Assembly: GCF_014170305.1 (NCBI RefSeq)
Contig: NZ_LZZT01000029.1
Span: 1 to 64,000, forward strand
Source: Achromobacter sp. UMC71
Lineage (GTDB): Bacteria > Pseudomonadota > Gammaproteobacteria > Burkholderiales > Burkholderiaceae_B
DNA length: 64,000 nucleotides
Reading direction: 5' to 3'
The notes under the pieces are model-generated. The model made no database searches, was not told the DNA's origin, and was given only the letters and a program-made list of their open reading frames with translations. The translations under genes and the position numbers were made by a program. This document shows positions 9,667 to 17,874 of the stretch, one piece after another. Each line of letters begins with the position of its first letter. Position 1 is the stretch's first letter.

Positions 9667-10755
9667 ATGATTCAGATCGAGAACCTATCCAAGACCTATG
9701 CCACGCCGCATGGCCAGTTCCAGGCGCTGCGGGGTATCAACCTGCATATCCAGCAGGGCGAGGTCTTCGGCATCATCGGCCCCAGCGGGGCCGGTAAAAG
9801 CACGCTGGTCCAGTGCATCAACCTGCTTGAACGCCCCAACGAAGGCTCCATTGCCATCGGCGGCCAGCAACTGACCGGCCTGAATGAAGCGCAACTGCGC
9901 GCCCAGCGCCGCCGCATCGGCATGGTGTTCCAGGGCTTCAACCTGCTGTCGCGCCGCACGGTGTACGGCAACGTGGCGCTGCCGCTTGAAATCGCCGGCG
10001 TGCCCAAGAGCGAGATTCCGGCGCGCGTCGAACGCCTGCTGGCCTTGGTGGGCCTGGAGCATCTGCGCGACCGTTATCCCAGCCAGATCAGCGGCGGCCA
10101 GAAGCAACGCGTGGGCATTGCGCGCGCGCTGGCCAACAACCCGGACGTGCTGCTCAGCGACGAAGCCACGTCCGCGCTGGACCCCGAAACTACCCACAAC
10201 ATCCTGGCGCTCTTGCGCGACATCAACCGCAAGACCGGCGTGACCGTCGTGATGATCACGCACCAGATGGAAGTGGTGCGCGAGGTCTGCGACCGCGTGG
10301 CCGTGCTGTCGCAAGGCGAAGTCGTCGAAATGGGCAGCACGCGCGAAGTGTTCGCGCAGCCGCGCCACGAAGTGACCCGCGCCATGGTGTCGGCCGCGAC
10401 CGCCTCGGACCTGACCGACGCCACGCTGGCCGCGGTGAAGCAGCGCATCGAGACGCTGGCCGCCGCCAAGCCGGGCCACGCCGTGCGCCTGCTGCGCCTG
10501 GCGCTGACCGGCACCGACGCGTCGGGCTCGTTCCTGTCCGACCTGTCGACGCAATACGCGCTGGACGTCGGCCTGGTACAGGCCCGCGTCGAAGACATCC
10601 AGGGCGTGGCCGTGGGCACGATGTTCGTGCTGGCGCAAGGCACCCCCGCCGCGGTCAAGGACGCGATTGCCGCCCTGACCGCCCGTGACATTACCGTTGA
10701 AGAAATCGCTCATGAGCCCGCAACTGATCGACCTGCTTATTACGTCGCTGCTTGA
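9667..10755 (+). CDS. metN: Methionine ABC transporter ATP-binding protein MetN
   Basis: The 362-residue ATPase powers D/L-methionine import with MetI and MetQ. Walker A is GPSGAGKST (about residue 38), the signature ISGGQKQRVGIARAL (about 141) and Walker B LLSDEATSALD (about 162). After the ATPase domain comes a C-terminal NIL domain (about 265-345), which in E. coli MetN binds methionine and causes trans-inhibition. It is first in the metNIQ operon and overlaps metI by 44 bases, which implies translational coupling. Confidence 0.93.
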   Translation: MIQIENLSKTYATPHGQFQALRGINLHIQQGEVFGIIGPSGAGKSTLVQCINLLERPNEGSIAIGGQQLTGLNEAQLRAQRRRIGMVFQGFNLLSRRTVYGNVALPLEIAGVPKSEIPARVERLLALVGLEHLRDRYPSQISGGQKQRVGIARALANNPDVLLSDEATSALDPETTHNILALLRDINRKTGVTVVMITHQMEVVREVCDRVAVLSQGEVVEMGSTREVFAQPRHEVTRAMVSAATASDLTDATLAAVKQRIETLAAAKPGHAVRLLRLALTGTDASGSFLSDLSTQYALDVGLVQARVEDIQGVAVGTMFVLAQGTPAAVKDAIAALTARDITVEEIAHEPATDRPAYYVAA

Positions 10756-11365
10756 CACCCTGCTGATGGTGGGTGTGGCCAGCGCCATCGCGGTGCTGGT
10801 CGGCATTCCGCTGGGCGTGATCCTGACCGTGACCGCGCGCGGCAACATGCTGGAGAACCAGCCGGTGAACCACGCGCTGGGCGCGGTCATCAACGCCACG
10901 CGTTCAGTGCCGTTCGTGATCCTGATGGTCGCGATCATTCCGTTCACGCGCCTGGTGGCCCAGACGTCCATCGGCACCACGGCCGCCATCGTGCCCTTGT
11001 CGGTGGCTGCGATTCCGTTCATGGCCCGTATCGCCGAGAACGCGATGCGCGAAGTCGATCCGGGCCTGATCACCGCCGCGCGCGCCATGGGTGCATCGCC
11101 GATGCAGATCATCATGAAGGTGCTCTTGCCCGAGGCGCTGCCCGGCCTGATCGCCGCCACCATCGTCACCGTGGTCAGCCTGATCGGTTATTCGGCCATG
11201 GCCGGCGCCATCGGCGGCGGCGGCCTGGGCGACCTGGCGATCCGCTACGGCTACCAGCGTTTCCAGTCCGACGTGATGGCCGCCGTGGTCATCGTGCTGA
11301 TCGTGCTGGTGCAACTGATCCAGAGCCTGGGCGACCGCTACGTGCGCCGCATTTCGCATCGCTGA
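10712..11365 (+). CDS. metI: Methionine ABC transporter permease MetI
   Basis: A 217-residue inner-membrane permease, identical in length to E. coli MetI, with about five hydrophobic segments and the coupling-helix EAA motif around EALPGLIAATIVTVVSLIGY. The frame is open further upstream inside metN, but MSPQLIDLLITSLLDTLL at 10712 is the conserved start. The gene begins inside the 3' end of metN and is followed 49 bases later by metQ. Confidence 0.92.
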   Translation: MSPQLIDLLITSLLDTLLMVGVASAIAVLVGIPLGVILTVTARGNMLENQPVNHALGAVINATRSVPFVILMVAIIPFTRLVAQTSIGTTAAIVPLSVAAIPFMARIAENAMREVDPGLITAARAMGASPMQIIMKVLLPEALPGLIAATIVTVVSLIGYSAMAGAIGGGGLGDLAIRYGYQRFQSDVMAAVVIVLIVLVQLIQSLGDRYVRRISHR

Positions 11366-11414
11366 TCTTTCAGGCAATTCTTCTTCTACTTCCGACATTC
11401 GGGATATTCGCAAC

Positions 11415-12212
11415 ATGAGCATCAAGGTTTTGAAGTCGCTGGCCGCGTTCGCCCTGGGCGCCGCCGTATTCGCCCAGCCCGCGCTGGCCCAGGACAAGCC
11501 GCTGAAGGTCGGCGTGACCGCCGGCCCGCACGCCCAGATCTTCGATGTGGTCAAGCAGGAAGCCGCCAAGCAGGGCCTGAATATCCAGGTGATCGAGTTC
11601 ACCGACTACGTGCAGCCCAACGTCGCGCTGGCCTCGGGCGATCTGGACGTGAACAGCTACCAGCACCAGCCCTACCTGGACAATGCCAACGCCGATCGCG
11701 GCTACAAGCTGGTCAGCATCGCCAAGACCGTGATCTTCCCCATCGGCATCTACAGCAAGAAGTTCAAGTCGCTGGCCGAACTGAAGGACGGCGCCCGCAT
11801 CGCGCTGCCGAACGACCCGACCAACGGCGGCCGCGCCTTGCTGCTGCTGCAGGCCAACGGGCTGATCAAGCTGCGTCCGGAAGCCGGCCTGAAGGCGACC
11901 CCGATCGACGTGATCGAGAACCCCAAGAAGCTGCGCTTCATCGAACTGGACGCCGCCCAACTGCCGCGTTCGCTGGACGACACCGATGCCTCGGCTGTGA
12001 ACACGAACTTTGCGCTGGAAGCCGGCCTGAATCCGGCCAAGGACGCGATCGCCCAGGAATCGCCCAATTCGCCGTACGCCAACGTGCTGGTCGTGCGTGA
12101 AAAGGACAAGGACCGCCCCGAGTTCGCCAAGCTGGTCAGCATCTACCACAGCCCGGCGGTGAAGCAATTCATCGAGACCAAGTTCAAGGGCGCCGTGGTC
12201 GCTGCCTGGTAA
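11415..12212 (+). CDS. metQ: Methionine-binding protein MetQ
   Basis: The 265-residue substrate-binding protein of the NLPA family has a Sec signal peptide (MSIKVLKSLAAFALGAAVFA, then QPALA before the mature QDKPLKVG). Family motifs include TAGPHAQIFDVVKQEAAKQG, DLDVNSYQHQPYLDN and IALPNDPTNGGRALLLLQ. E. coli MetQ is a lipoprotein; this signal peptide has no lipobox cysteine and ends in an A-x-A type site, so the mature protein is probably free in the periplasm. It is last in metNIQ and is followed by a terminator hairpin. Confidence 0.93.
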   Translation: MSIKVLKSLAAFALGAAVFAQPALAQDKPLKVGVTAGPHAQIFDVVKQEAAKQGLNIQVIEFTDYVQPNVALASGDLDVNSYQHQPYLDNANADRGYKLVSIAKTVIFPIGIYSKKFKSLAELKDGARIALPNDPTNGGRALLLLQANGLIKLRPEAGLKATPIDVIENPKKLRFIELDAAQLPRSLDDTDASAVNTNFALEAGLNPAKDAIAQESPNSPYANVLVVREKDKDRPEFAKLVSIYHSPAVKQFIETKFKGAVVAAW

Positions 12213-12238
12213 GCCAGCGGCAGTCCCCACCATGCCAG

Positions 12239-12262
12239 ACGGCCGCGCAAGCGGCCGTTTTT
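12239..12262 (+). terminator. Intrinsic terminator after metQ
   Basis: CGGCCGC/GCGGCCG stem with a short loop followed by five T residues, 27 bases after the metQ stop. It closes the metNIQ operon. Confidence 0.85.
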
Positions 12263-12383
12263 CATTGCCCGCAGGAAATGCCGCGCTGTATCGGTGGTCG
12301 TGGCCTGCGGCGGCCTGCGAGCTCCGGCCCGGGGCGGTAGCCCTGCCGCTGTTGCGGCGCAGACTCGCCTGTGCCTCTATTTT

Positions 12384-12412
12384 TTGACAAGGCTCTGGAA
12401 ATAAGCCATAAT
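12384..12412 (+). promoter_or_regulatory. Sigma-70 promoter of tRNA-Lys(UUU)
   Basis: TTGACA (12384-12389) and CATAAT (12407-12412) are separated by 17 bases and sit 14 bases before the first base of the tRNA. This is close to consensus. Confidence 0.8.
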
Positions 12413-12426
12413 TTCTGGCTTCGGTC

Positions 12427-12502
12427 GGGCTGATAGCTCAGTCGGTAGAGCAGCGGACTTTTAATCCGTTGGTCGCGAGTTCGAGTCTCGCTCAGCCCAC
12501 CA
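12427..12502 (+). tRNA. tRNA-Lys (anticodon UUU)
   Basis: A 76-base cloverleaf with encoded CCA. The acceptor arms GGGCTGA/TCAGCCC pair, the D-arm is GCTC..GAGC, and the anticodon stem CGGA/TCCG holds loop CTTTTAA with anticodon TTT. The T-arm contains GTTCGAGTC. A terminator hairpin follows at 12518. Confidence 0.96.
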
Positions 12503-12517
12503 ACCCAATTTGCAGAA

Positions 12518-12548
12518 AGCCCCGCATCCACGATGCCGGGGCTTTTTT
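12518..12548 (+). terminator. Terminator of tRNA-Lys(UUU)
   Basis: AGCCCCG...CGGGGCT hairpin with one bulged base, followed by six T residues, 15 bases after the tRNA 3' end. Confidence 0.75.
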
Positions 12549-12631
12549 CATGCCGCACCAGGAAGAACGCCAGCCGGGTGGGCATTGTTCAGTGGAAGGC
12601 CAGGCAACCCTTGCATCTTTTGCCCCAGACC

Positions 12632-13894
12632 GTGATCCGTCTTTTCCGTTCAATGCCCGGAGCATGGGCGTTGGTCCTGGCTGTTCTAGGGCTACTCGGC
12701 ACACCCGTTCATGCTGCGTCACGCATCGTGTACGCGGGCAAGCTGCAAGGTGCCGGCGACGTGGTGATGGAGCTGGACAGTCAAGCCGCGGCCGATGGCA
12801 CGGTGAGCGGCCGCTATTTCTATCCGAAGCATGGCGTCGACATCCCGCTCAAAGGCACGCCGCAGGCGCTAAACGAACCCAGGACGTATTACGAGATCAA
12901 GGAAAGCGGCGGCGATCCGGAATCGGACGCGGCGCCGCCGGCCGCCACCTGGTCGGGCAAGCGCGACGCCGCAGGCTACGAAGGGAAATGGGTCGATGCG
13001 CGTACGGGCAAGGCGCGCAGCTTCAAGCTGCGCCGCGTCGCCGAGTACGATCCCGGCGCCTTGGCGCCGGATGCCGTGCAGGCCGTGACCGATGCGATTA
13101 GCGGTGGCGTAGGCAGCGGTATCGACGTCAATGCCGGTATCGACTTGCGGCATGCACCGTATGAAACGCTGAAGCTGGCGGGCTATGCCGTACCTGTCGG
13201 GCACGACATTGGCAACGCCAATGTGGCCTATCGCCTATGGCGTGATCCGCGCACGAAATTCAGTTATCCGCGGCTTAGCCGGCATCCGGACCCGCAGGTG
13301 CTGCTACGCATCAACCATCTGCTGGAACAACGCCATTGGCAGATGAACCTGGCGGCATTGGGGTGCATGGCCATGATCTACACCGACGGCAATCCGGCGG
13401 CGGGCACGCTGGGCAGCTATGACGACGAGAACATCACGGTCGACTGGTTGTCGACGGCGTTGATGACCGTGACCGAGTCCGGCAGCCTGTACTGCGGCGG
13501 TGCGCATCCGGACAATCATTTCGATCCCTACACCTTTGATCTGCTGCGTGGCGAATACCTGGATTGGAACCGCATTTTCGACGCCTATGTGCCCGTTGAT
13601 GACGGCCTGCGCACCGCAAGCCCGGCCTTGCTGGCGCTGATGGAAAAAGCACGGGCGCCGCTGGCCGCGCAAGACGCCAAGGGCGCGGCCGACGGCGAAT
13701 CGCTGGAAGGCTGCTCGGACGTCTGGCCCAGCTATCTGGCCTTGAGCGTGGCGTCGCCTGGTGAACTGGTGTTGTCGGTGTCGGGCATCGGCCATGCCAT
13801 GGGTGTTTGCCTTGGGCCGCACGCCACAGTGCCCTTTCAGGACTTGCGGCCTTATCTGAAGCCGGGCGGTCAGGCCTATCTGGTGAGCGAGTAG
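12632..13894 (+). CDS. Secreted protein with DUF3298-like C-terminal domain
   Basis: A hypothetical exported protein of about 420 residues. I prefer the GTG at 12632, which gives a good signal peptide: MIRLFRSMPGAWALVLAVLG, then LLGTPVHA before mature ASRIVYAG. ATG 12653 is the alternative but loses the basic n-region. The N-terminal half has a beta-rich repeat-like section (YAGKLQGAGDVVMELD). The C-terminal half contains SGSLYCGGAHPDNHFDPYTF and LLRGEYLDWNRIF, which resemble the DUF3298/RsiV-like domain seen in some lysozyme-binding anti-sigma factors. Four or more cysteines suggest periplasmic disulfides. Function unknown; no operon partner is visible. Confidence 0.65.
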   Translation: MIRLFRSMPGAWALVLAVLGLLGTPVHAASRIVYAGKLQGAGDVVMELDSQAAADGTVSGRYFYPKHGVDIPLKGTPQALNEPRTYYEIKESGGDPESDAAPPAATWSGKRDAAGYEGKWVDARTGKARSFKLRRVAEYDPGALAPDAVQAVTDAISGGVGSGIDVNAGIDLRHAPYETLKLAGYAVPVGHDIGNANVAYRLWRDPRTKFSYPRLSRHPDPQVLLRINHLLEQRHWQMNLAALGCMAMIYTDGNPAAGTLGSYDDENITVDWLSTALMTVTESGSLYCGGAHPDNHFDPYTFDLLRGEYLDWNRIFDAYVPVDDGLRTASPALLALMEKARAPLAAQDAKGAADGESLEGCSDVWPSYLALSVASPGELVLSVSGIGHAMGVCLGPHATVPFQDLRPYLKPGGQAYLVSE

Positions 13895-13931
13895 ACGGGC
13901 AAGCTCCTCCCAGGCGCTCGCCCTGACAAAA

Positions 13932-16214
13932 TCAGAATCGGTATGCCACGGTCGCCTGGACCGCCTGCGATTGCGTGGCGCTGCCGTAGCGGCCGTAGTA
14001 GCCGATCTGGCCGCTCCAGGCAGTGCCGTGTGAGAAGCCCAGCCCCGCCGTCGCCAACAGCGTATCGGCGGGCGCCAGCGGCATGGCCTGGGCGAAGCTG
14101 CCGGCCATGTCACGCACGTGCGCGCGAACCTCGCGGGTGTCGCGGTTGAACTCATGTTCCCAGGCCAGGCCGCCGTAGGGTTGCCACAGATAGTCGCCTT
14201 GCCGCAGGTCGGCCTGCAGGCGCAGCCCCAGCGTGGAAACCAGCGAACGTCGTTGTTGCTCGCGATAGTTCATGCTGGTTGCTGTGCGTCCGCCATCGCG
14301 CGATTCGTTGTAGCCCCGCACACTGACGTTCTGCAACGTGGCGCCAACCGATGGCGTCAGGGTGAATATGCCCGCGTCCCAGTCATACTGGGTCAGCATG
14401 GACAAGGCCGACGCCATGCCGGTGGTCGAGCCTTCCTCGCGCAGGCGGGCGGGGCCGATGGAAAAATCACGCGAAACGCTGCGATAGCTCAGGTAGCCGG
14501 CGCTGCCAATCAAGCCGGTCGACCAATCGCCCAGGCGATAGCGCGCATACGCGGACATCTGCGTCTGGCCCAGACGGAACGACCCAGCATCCTGGCCCAG
14601 CGTGGCACGGTGCTGGATTTGTGCGGCATTGACACCCAGTGTCCAGTGCTGGCCGACACCACCGTCCACGCCCATGGCAAGAAGGTCCATCTGGTTGCCC
14701 AGACCGGGTTTCCAGATGCCGTCATCACGTTGGCGGTCGCTGGCGTGTTGGTACGAGGCATACGTTTGCACCGCGGATGAGCTGTCGCGGTTTTGCAGGC
14801 GATCCTGGATCACGCGCAAGCCGCTGCGCGTGCCGGCAAGCGGCGCCTCTGCCAACAGGCCGATCCGGGCCGGCGCCTGCAGCACCGACAGGGCGTAATC
14901 GGCGATGAGTTCGTGGCCGAATCCGGAGGGATGGATGCCGTCCGCGAACAAGTAGCTGCGGTTGGCGTCCGGCGCCGCCAACGACGCGCGATCGCAGCGT
15001 TGCGCACTGGTCTTGCCGCATGCCGCTTGAGTGACGTTGCGCAGCCGGTAGCGGTCAGGCTTGGCAATCACTTCATTCAGCATGGCATGGACATCCAGCA
15101 AGGCCAGGTTGCCGCGATAGTCCGCCAGTTCGCCGTTGAGCGTGTCGTTGAAGCGCGATGTCATGTAGCTCATGAGCTGGCGCCCTTGCTCGGGAGATTC
15201 GAGCGCCCGCGGGGTGTGGCCGATGTCGGGCATGTTGAGGGCGAGGATGGTGCCGGCGCCCGCGTCTCCCAGTCGCCGGATTTGGCTGGCGACATCGACC
15301 GCGGTCAGGTCGGAGATCGAGAGTACCTGCTGGGCAGCCGCGGCTTGCGTCGCGGGCGCCGACAGCGCCGATTTGTGCTCCAGCAGCGTCACCAGCAAAT
15401 CGTTTGCGCCGGCCCAGACCGTGTACAGGCCATTGCGGCTTGGGCCGGAAGGCCGTTGCAAGAAAGCGGACACCTGGCTTCTGACGGAGGGAATCACTAG
15501 ATAGAGCGGGCCCGCGCCGCCCGTAAGAACGTCGGTGCCGGGGATCTCGAATCTGACCCCTTCGACGCTGCGGGCACCGCTTCGCGCGTAATTGTTGCCG
15601 CCATCCAGGGCGGTTTTCCAGGCGATCGTGTTGTCCCCCTCCAGCGCTCTCGCCAGATGATAGGCCCAGGTCGGGTCAGGGTTGGTGGTGTTTGCCGGCT
15701 GGATGCGGATGTTCTGCGCGGCATCGGCCAGCGTCGAGATGGGAAGGTCGGCGGCGACCTTGGTAACGACAGGCACGACGACCGGCGCGAGGTTGGAGAG
15801 GACGTACTTTGATAGTTCATCCTTGAGCTTGGGTAAGAGCGTGGGCATATTCTTGCCGATCAGATTGGGTAGGAACGCCTTAGCCGCGGCCTGTAGTATA
15901 TCGTTCGGATCCGGTTGCCAAACATCCAATAGCTGGGGAATTAACTTTGCTCCGGCATCTGCGAAGCCATTGAGCTGAAGCTTGATAATCTGTGCGGCGT
16001 TTTTGGTCAGATATTCCGGGAGCGGAACTCCACCCGGCGCAAGAATGTCGCTGCCCTTGAAAGCGCGGGAAGTCATGGAGCCATTGTCAGTCAGTGAATC
16101 GCCGAAGAAGACAATTTCGTCATAGGGCGAAGCCGTTGCGATGGGGCTGATTGCCAGGCAGGCGGCCAGCGCGGTGGCTGGAAGTAAAGCGCTACTAAAC
16201 TTGAATCCGGTCAT
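13932..16214 (-). CDS. GDSL-family esterase autotransporter (EstA/EstP-like)
   Basis: A 760-residue outer-membrane esterase. The Sec signal peptide (MTGFKFSSALLPATALAACL...) leads into an SGNH/GDSL passenger: the Ser block FGDSLTDNG near residue 39, the Asn block WAGANDLL near 265, and the Asp-His block DGIHPSGFGHE near 430. From about residue 490 a type V autotransporter barrel follows and ends in VAYRF, the C-terminal aromatic signal recognised by BAM. ATG 16214 is chosen over an in-frame upstream ATG because AGGAGA precedes it at good spacing. Homologues hydrolyse short- to medium-chain esters and are surface exposed. Confidence 0.88.
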   Translation of the reverse strand: MTGFKFSSALLPATALAACLAISPIATASPYDEIVFFGDSLTDNGSMTSRAFKGSDILAPGGVPLPEYLTKNAAQIIKLQLNGFADAGAKLIPQLLDVWQPDPNDILQAAAKAFLPNLIGKNMPTLLPKLKDELSKYVLSNLAPVVVPVVTKVAADLPISTLADAAQNIRIQPANTTNPDPTWAYHLARALEGDNTIAWKTALDGGNNYARSGARSVEGVRFEIPGTDVLTGGAGPLYLVIPSVRSQVSAFLQRPSGPSRNGLYTVWAGANDLLVTLLEHKSALSAPATQAAAAQQVLSISDLTAVDVASQIRRLGDAGAGTILALNMPDIGHTPRALESPEQGRQLMSYMTSRFNDTLNGELADYRGNLALLDVHAMLNEVIAKPDRYRLRNVTQAACGKTSAQRCDRASLAAPDANRSYLFADGIHPSGFGHELIADYALSVLQAPARIGLLAEAPLAGTRSGLRVIQDRLQNRDSSSAVQTYASYQHASDRQRDDGIWKPGLGNQMDLLAMGVDGGVGQHWTLGVNAAQIQHRATLGQDAGSFRLGQTQMSAYARYRLGDWSTGLIGSAGYLSYRSVSRDFSIGPARLREEGSTTGMASALSMLTQYDWDAGIFTLTPSVGATLQNVSVRGYNESRDGGRTATSMNYREQQRRSLVSTLGLRLQADLRQGDYLWQPYGGLAWEHEFNRDTREVRAHVRDMAGSFAQAMPLAPADTLLATAGLGFSHGTAWSGQIGYYGRYGSATQSQAVQATVAYRF

Positions 16215-16497
16215 GGGAGTCTCCTGTTGTTTTTGTATCCACACGCGCCGAGTTCAAACTCTGTTTGCGATTCACGTAGTCGATCGGTGAATCAAATCGT
16301 GTTTGAAATCTTGTTTTAAAACAGTGAATGAAAACGAATTCAGCGAGTGTTTTTTCAATCTATCACCGGAAAAAAGAGATAATCCGTGGTAGAAAAAATC
16401 CGGAATCGTCTGAGGAGGTTTACCCCAATCCGCCCTCTATGGATGAAAGCGAGATAGCCGCTGTTAAAAAAAACGCCAGGCTCCAGGGTCCGGCATC

Positions 16498-16611
16498 AAG
16501 CATCTGCGCCCGAGTTTTGCCTTCCATCCCCCGGACTACTTGACGCGGCTGCTCGTGGTGGTAGTGGCGCAGACAGGCATCGAGGTCTTCCTGCATCGGT
16601 TCAATCGATTC
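16498..16611 (-). pseudogene. Remnant of a transposase C-terminus
   Basis: The reverse strand encodes EPMQEDLDACLRHYHHEQP and then GMEGKTRAQML, which resembles the C-terminal tail of rve-type transposases (LQADLDAWLRHYNxERPHQG...). No DDE core or inverted repeats are visible around it. The rest of the 16215-16899 gap holds the leader of the esterase gene and no other gene I can support. Confidence 0.45.
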
Positions 16612-16899
16612 ATGCCCGGTCGTGCGGTCTGCAATGCGGAAGTGCTCACCCGGCGAGCGGTTCAATCGCACTTGTCGCACCGAAGGGCGCACCTGTTGGT
16701 CAACCTCGAACAGGTTCATGCAATTGCCGATCGATGGCTGATTCCGATCGTCTACCAACCAATGGCCACTTGACCTGGGCGCTTACGCATCGGACTCAAA
16801 AATTAGAATTTTCCAATGGCGCTTTGAGAGAGGGGGCACGTAGATTGCTCGTGGAGAAGCCGTCCAGCCCGGTACGGCTCTCACGTTCAGGAGCGACGC

Positions 16900-17361
16900 T
16901 TGTATCCCATCAACATTGAATTTTTCTCAGGAACCACCCTTGCCGTGCTGCCTCACCAAGGCTGCTATCAGGAAATCGGCCCGGTTTTCGAACGCGCCAT
17001 GGCGCTGGCCACCGAGCGGGGCCTGGCCGGCAAAAATGCCCTGGGCTATGGCGTTTATTTTGACGATCCTGAAGAGGTTCCGGTGGCCGAACTGCGTGCC
17101 GTGGTGGGCATGAGTGTCGCGCCTGGGGCGGATCTGGGGGATGCGCTGCAGCGCTTTGAGATTCCCGCGGGGCAGTACGCCATCCTGGACTACTCGGGGC
17201 CCGCGGACGAAGTGATCAACGCCTATCAGTGGCTGTTCGCGGAATGGTTGCCGGCCAGCGGCAGGGAACCTGCGGATTTTCCGCTGTTCGAGCAGTATCT
17301 GCACGATGCGGGCACGCCGCCCGAACTGCTGAGCGCGCGTATTTTCATGCAATTGAAATAG
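16900..17361 (+). CDS. GyrI-like small-molecule-binding domain protein
   Basis: A 153-residue stand-alone GyrI-like/AraC-effector-binding domain (SHV fold), as in SbmC and the BmrR effector domain. Typical features are the N-terminal strand FFSGTTLAVLPHQGCYQEIG, the central GYGVYFDDPEEVP, VVGMSVAPG, and the C-terminal AYQWLFAEWLPASG and PLFEQYLHDAGTPP. The best start is TTG at 16900, with AGGAG seven bases upstream; no ATG gives a full domain. A terminator follows. Members bind drugs or lipophilic cations, or inhibit gyrase; which applies here is unknown. Confidence 0.8.
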   Translation: MYPINIEFFSGTTLAVLPHQGCYQEIGPVFERAMALATERGLAGKNALGYGVYFDDPEEVPVAELRAVVGMSVAPGADLGDALQRFEIPAGQYAILDYSGPADEVINAYQWLFAEWLPASGREPADFPLFEQYLHDAGTPPELLSARIFMQLK

Positions 17362-17490
17362 CGGGTCTGGTGCCGCTGATTCAGCAATGCTGTGGCGGAA
17401 CCGGGCAGCACGCCGTTTCAAATGCGTTGAACACCATGATTCCGAGCGGTGGTTCATCAAGGCGCCGAACAGCCTCTGGAAACGAGAAAG

Positions 17491-17519
17491 GCCCATCCCG
17501 TGAGCGATGGGCTTTTTTT
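17491..17519 (+). terminator. Intrinsic terminator after the GyrI-like gene
   Basis: GCCCATC/GATGGGC stem followed by seven T residues. The rest of the 17362-17874 gap is the AT-richer leader of the autotransporter gene; I see no further gene there. Confidence 0.85.
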
Positions 17520-17874
17520 CGACATGCGGCCCGGGCAGCCCGGCTTTCCTGAACAACGGGTGCGGCACGATTGCTGGCGGTGCAGTCCGGCGCAAGCGCG
17601 TGTCCTGACGAACCGTCCTTAACGGAAAGCGGCGCAGCGGTGACGCGCCGTGGATGAGGCGATCAGGTTGTCGCGGGGCTTTCGTCCAAATCGTTACATG
17701 TTTCGGAAACTTCTAATTCTTTGCGGCTGGGCGAGAAGCCATTCTTATGCTTCTTCAAACAACTAAAGCCTCCGCAGAACACAGGGCAAAGGACGTTTCA
17801 AGGGTTGTGGCGTGGTCCATTGAACTGTTGATCGGGATTTGCATGTGTCTGGTTCGAGAGGCAAGGAACCAGCG

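Noticed and set aside
12262-12585. Minus-strand open frame across tRNA-Lys(UUU)
   Set aside because: It reads straight through the tRNA antisense strand (GGLSETRTRDQRIKSPLL), a well-known spurious annotation.
16328-16543. Plus-strand 71-codon frame upstream of the esterase gene
   Set aside because: No conserved features, and it overlaps the transposase remnant on the other strand.
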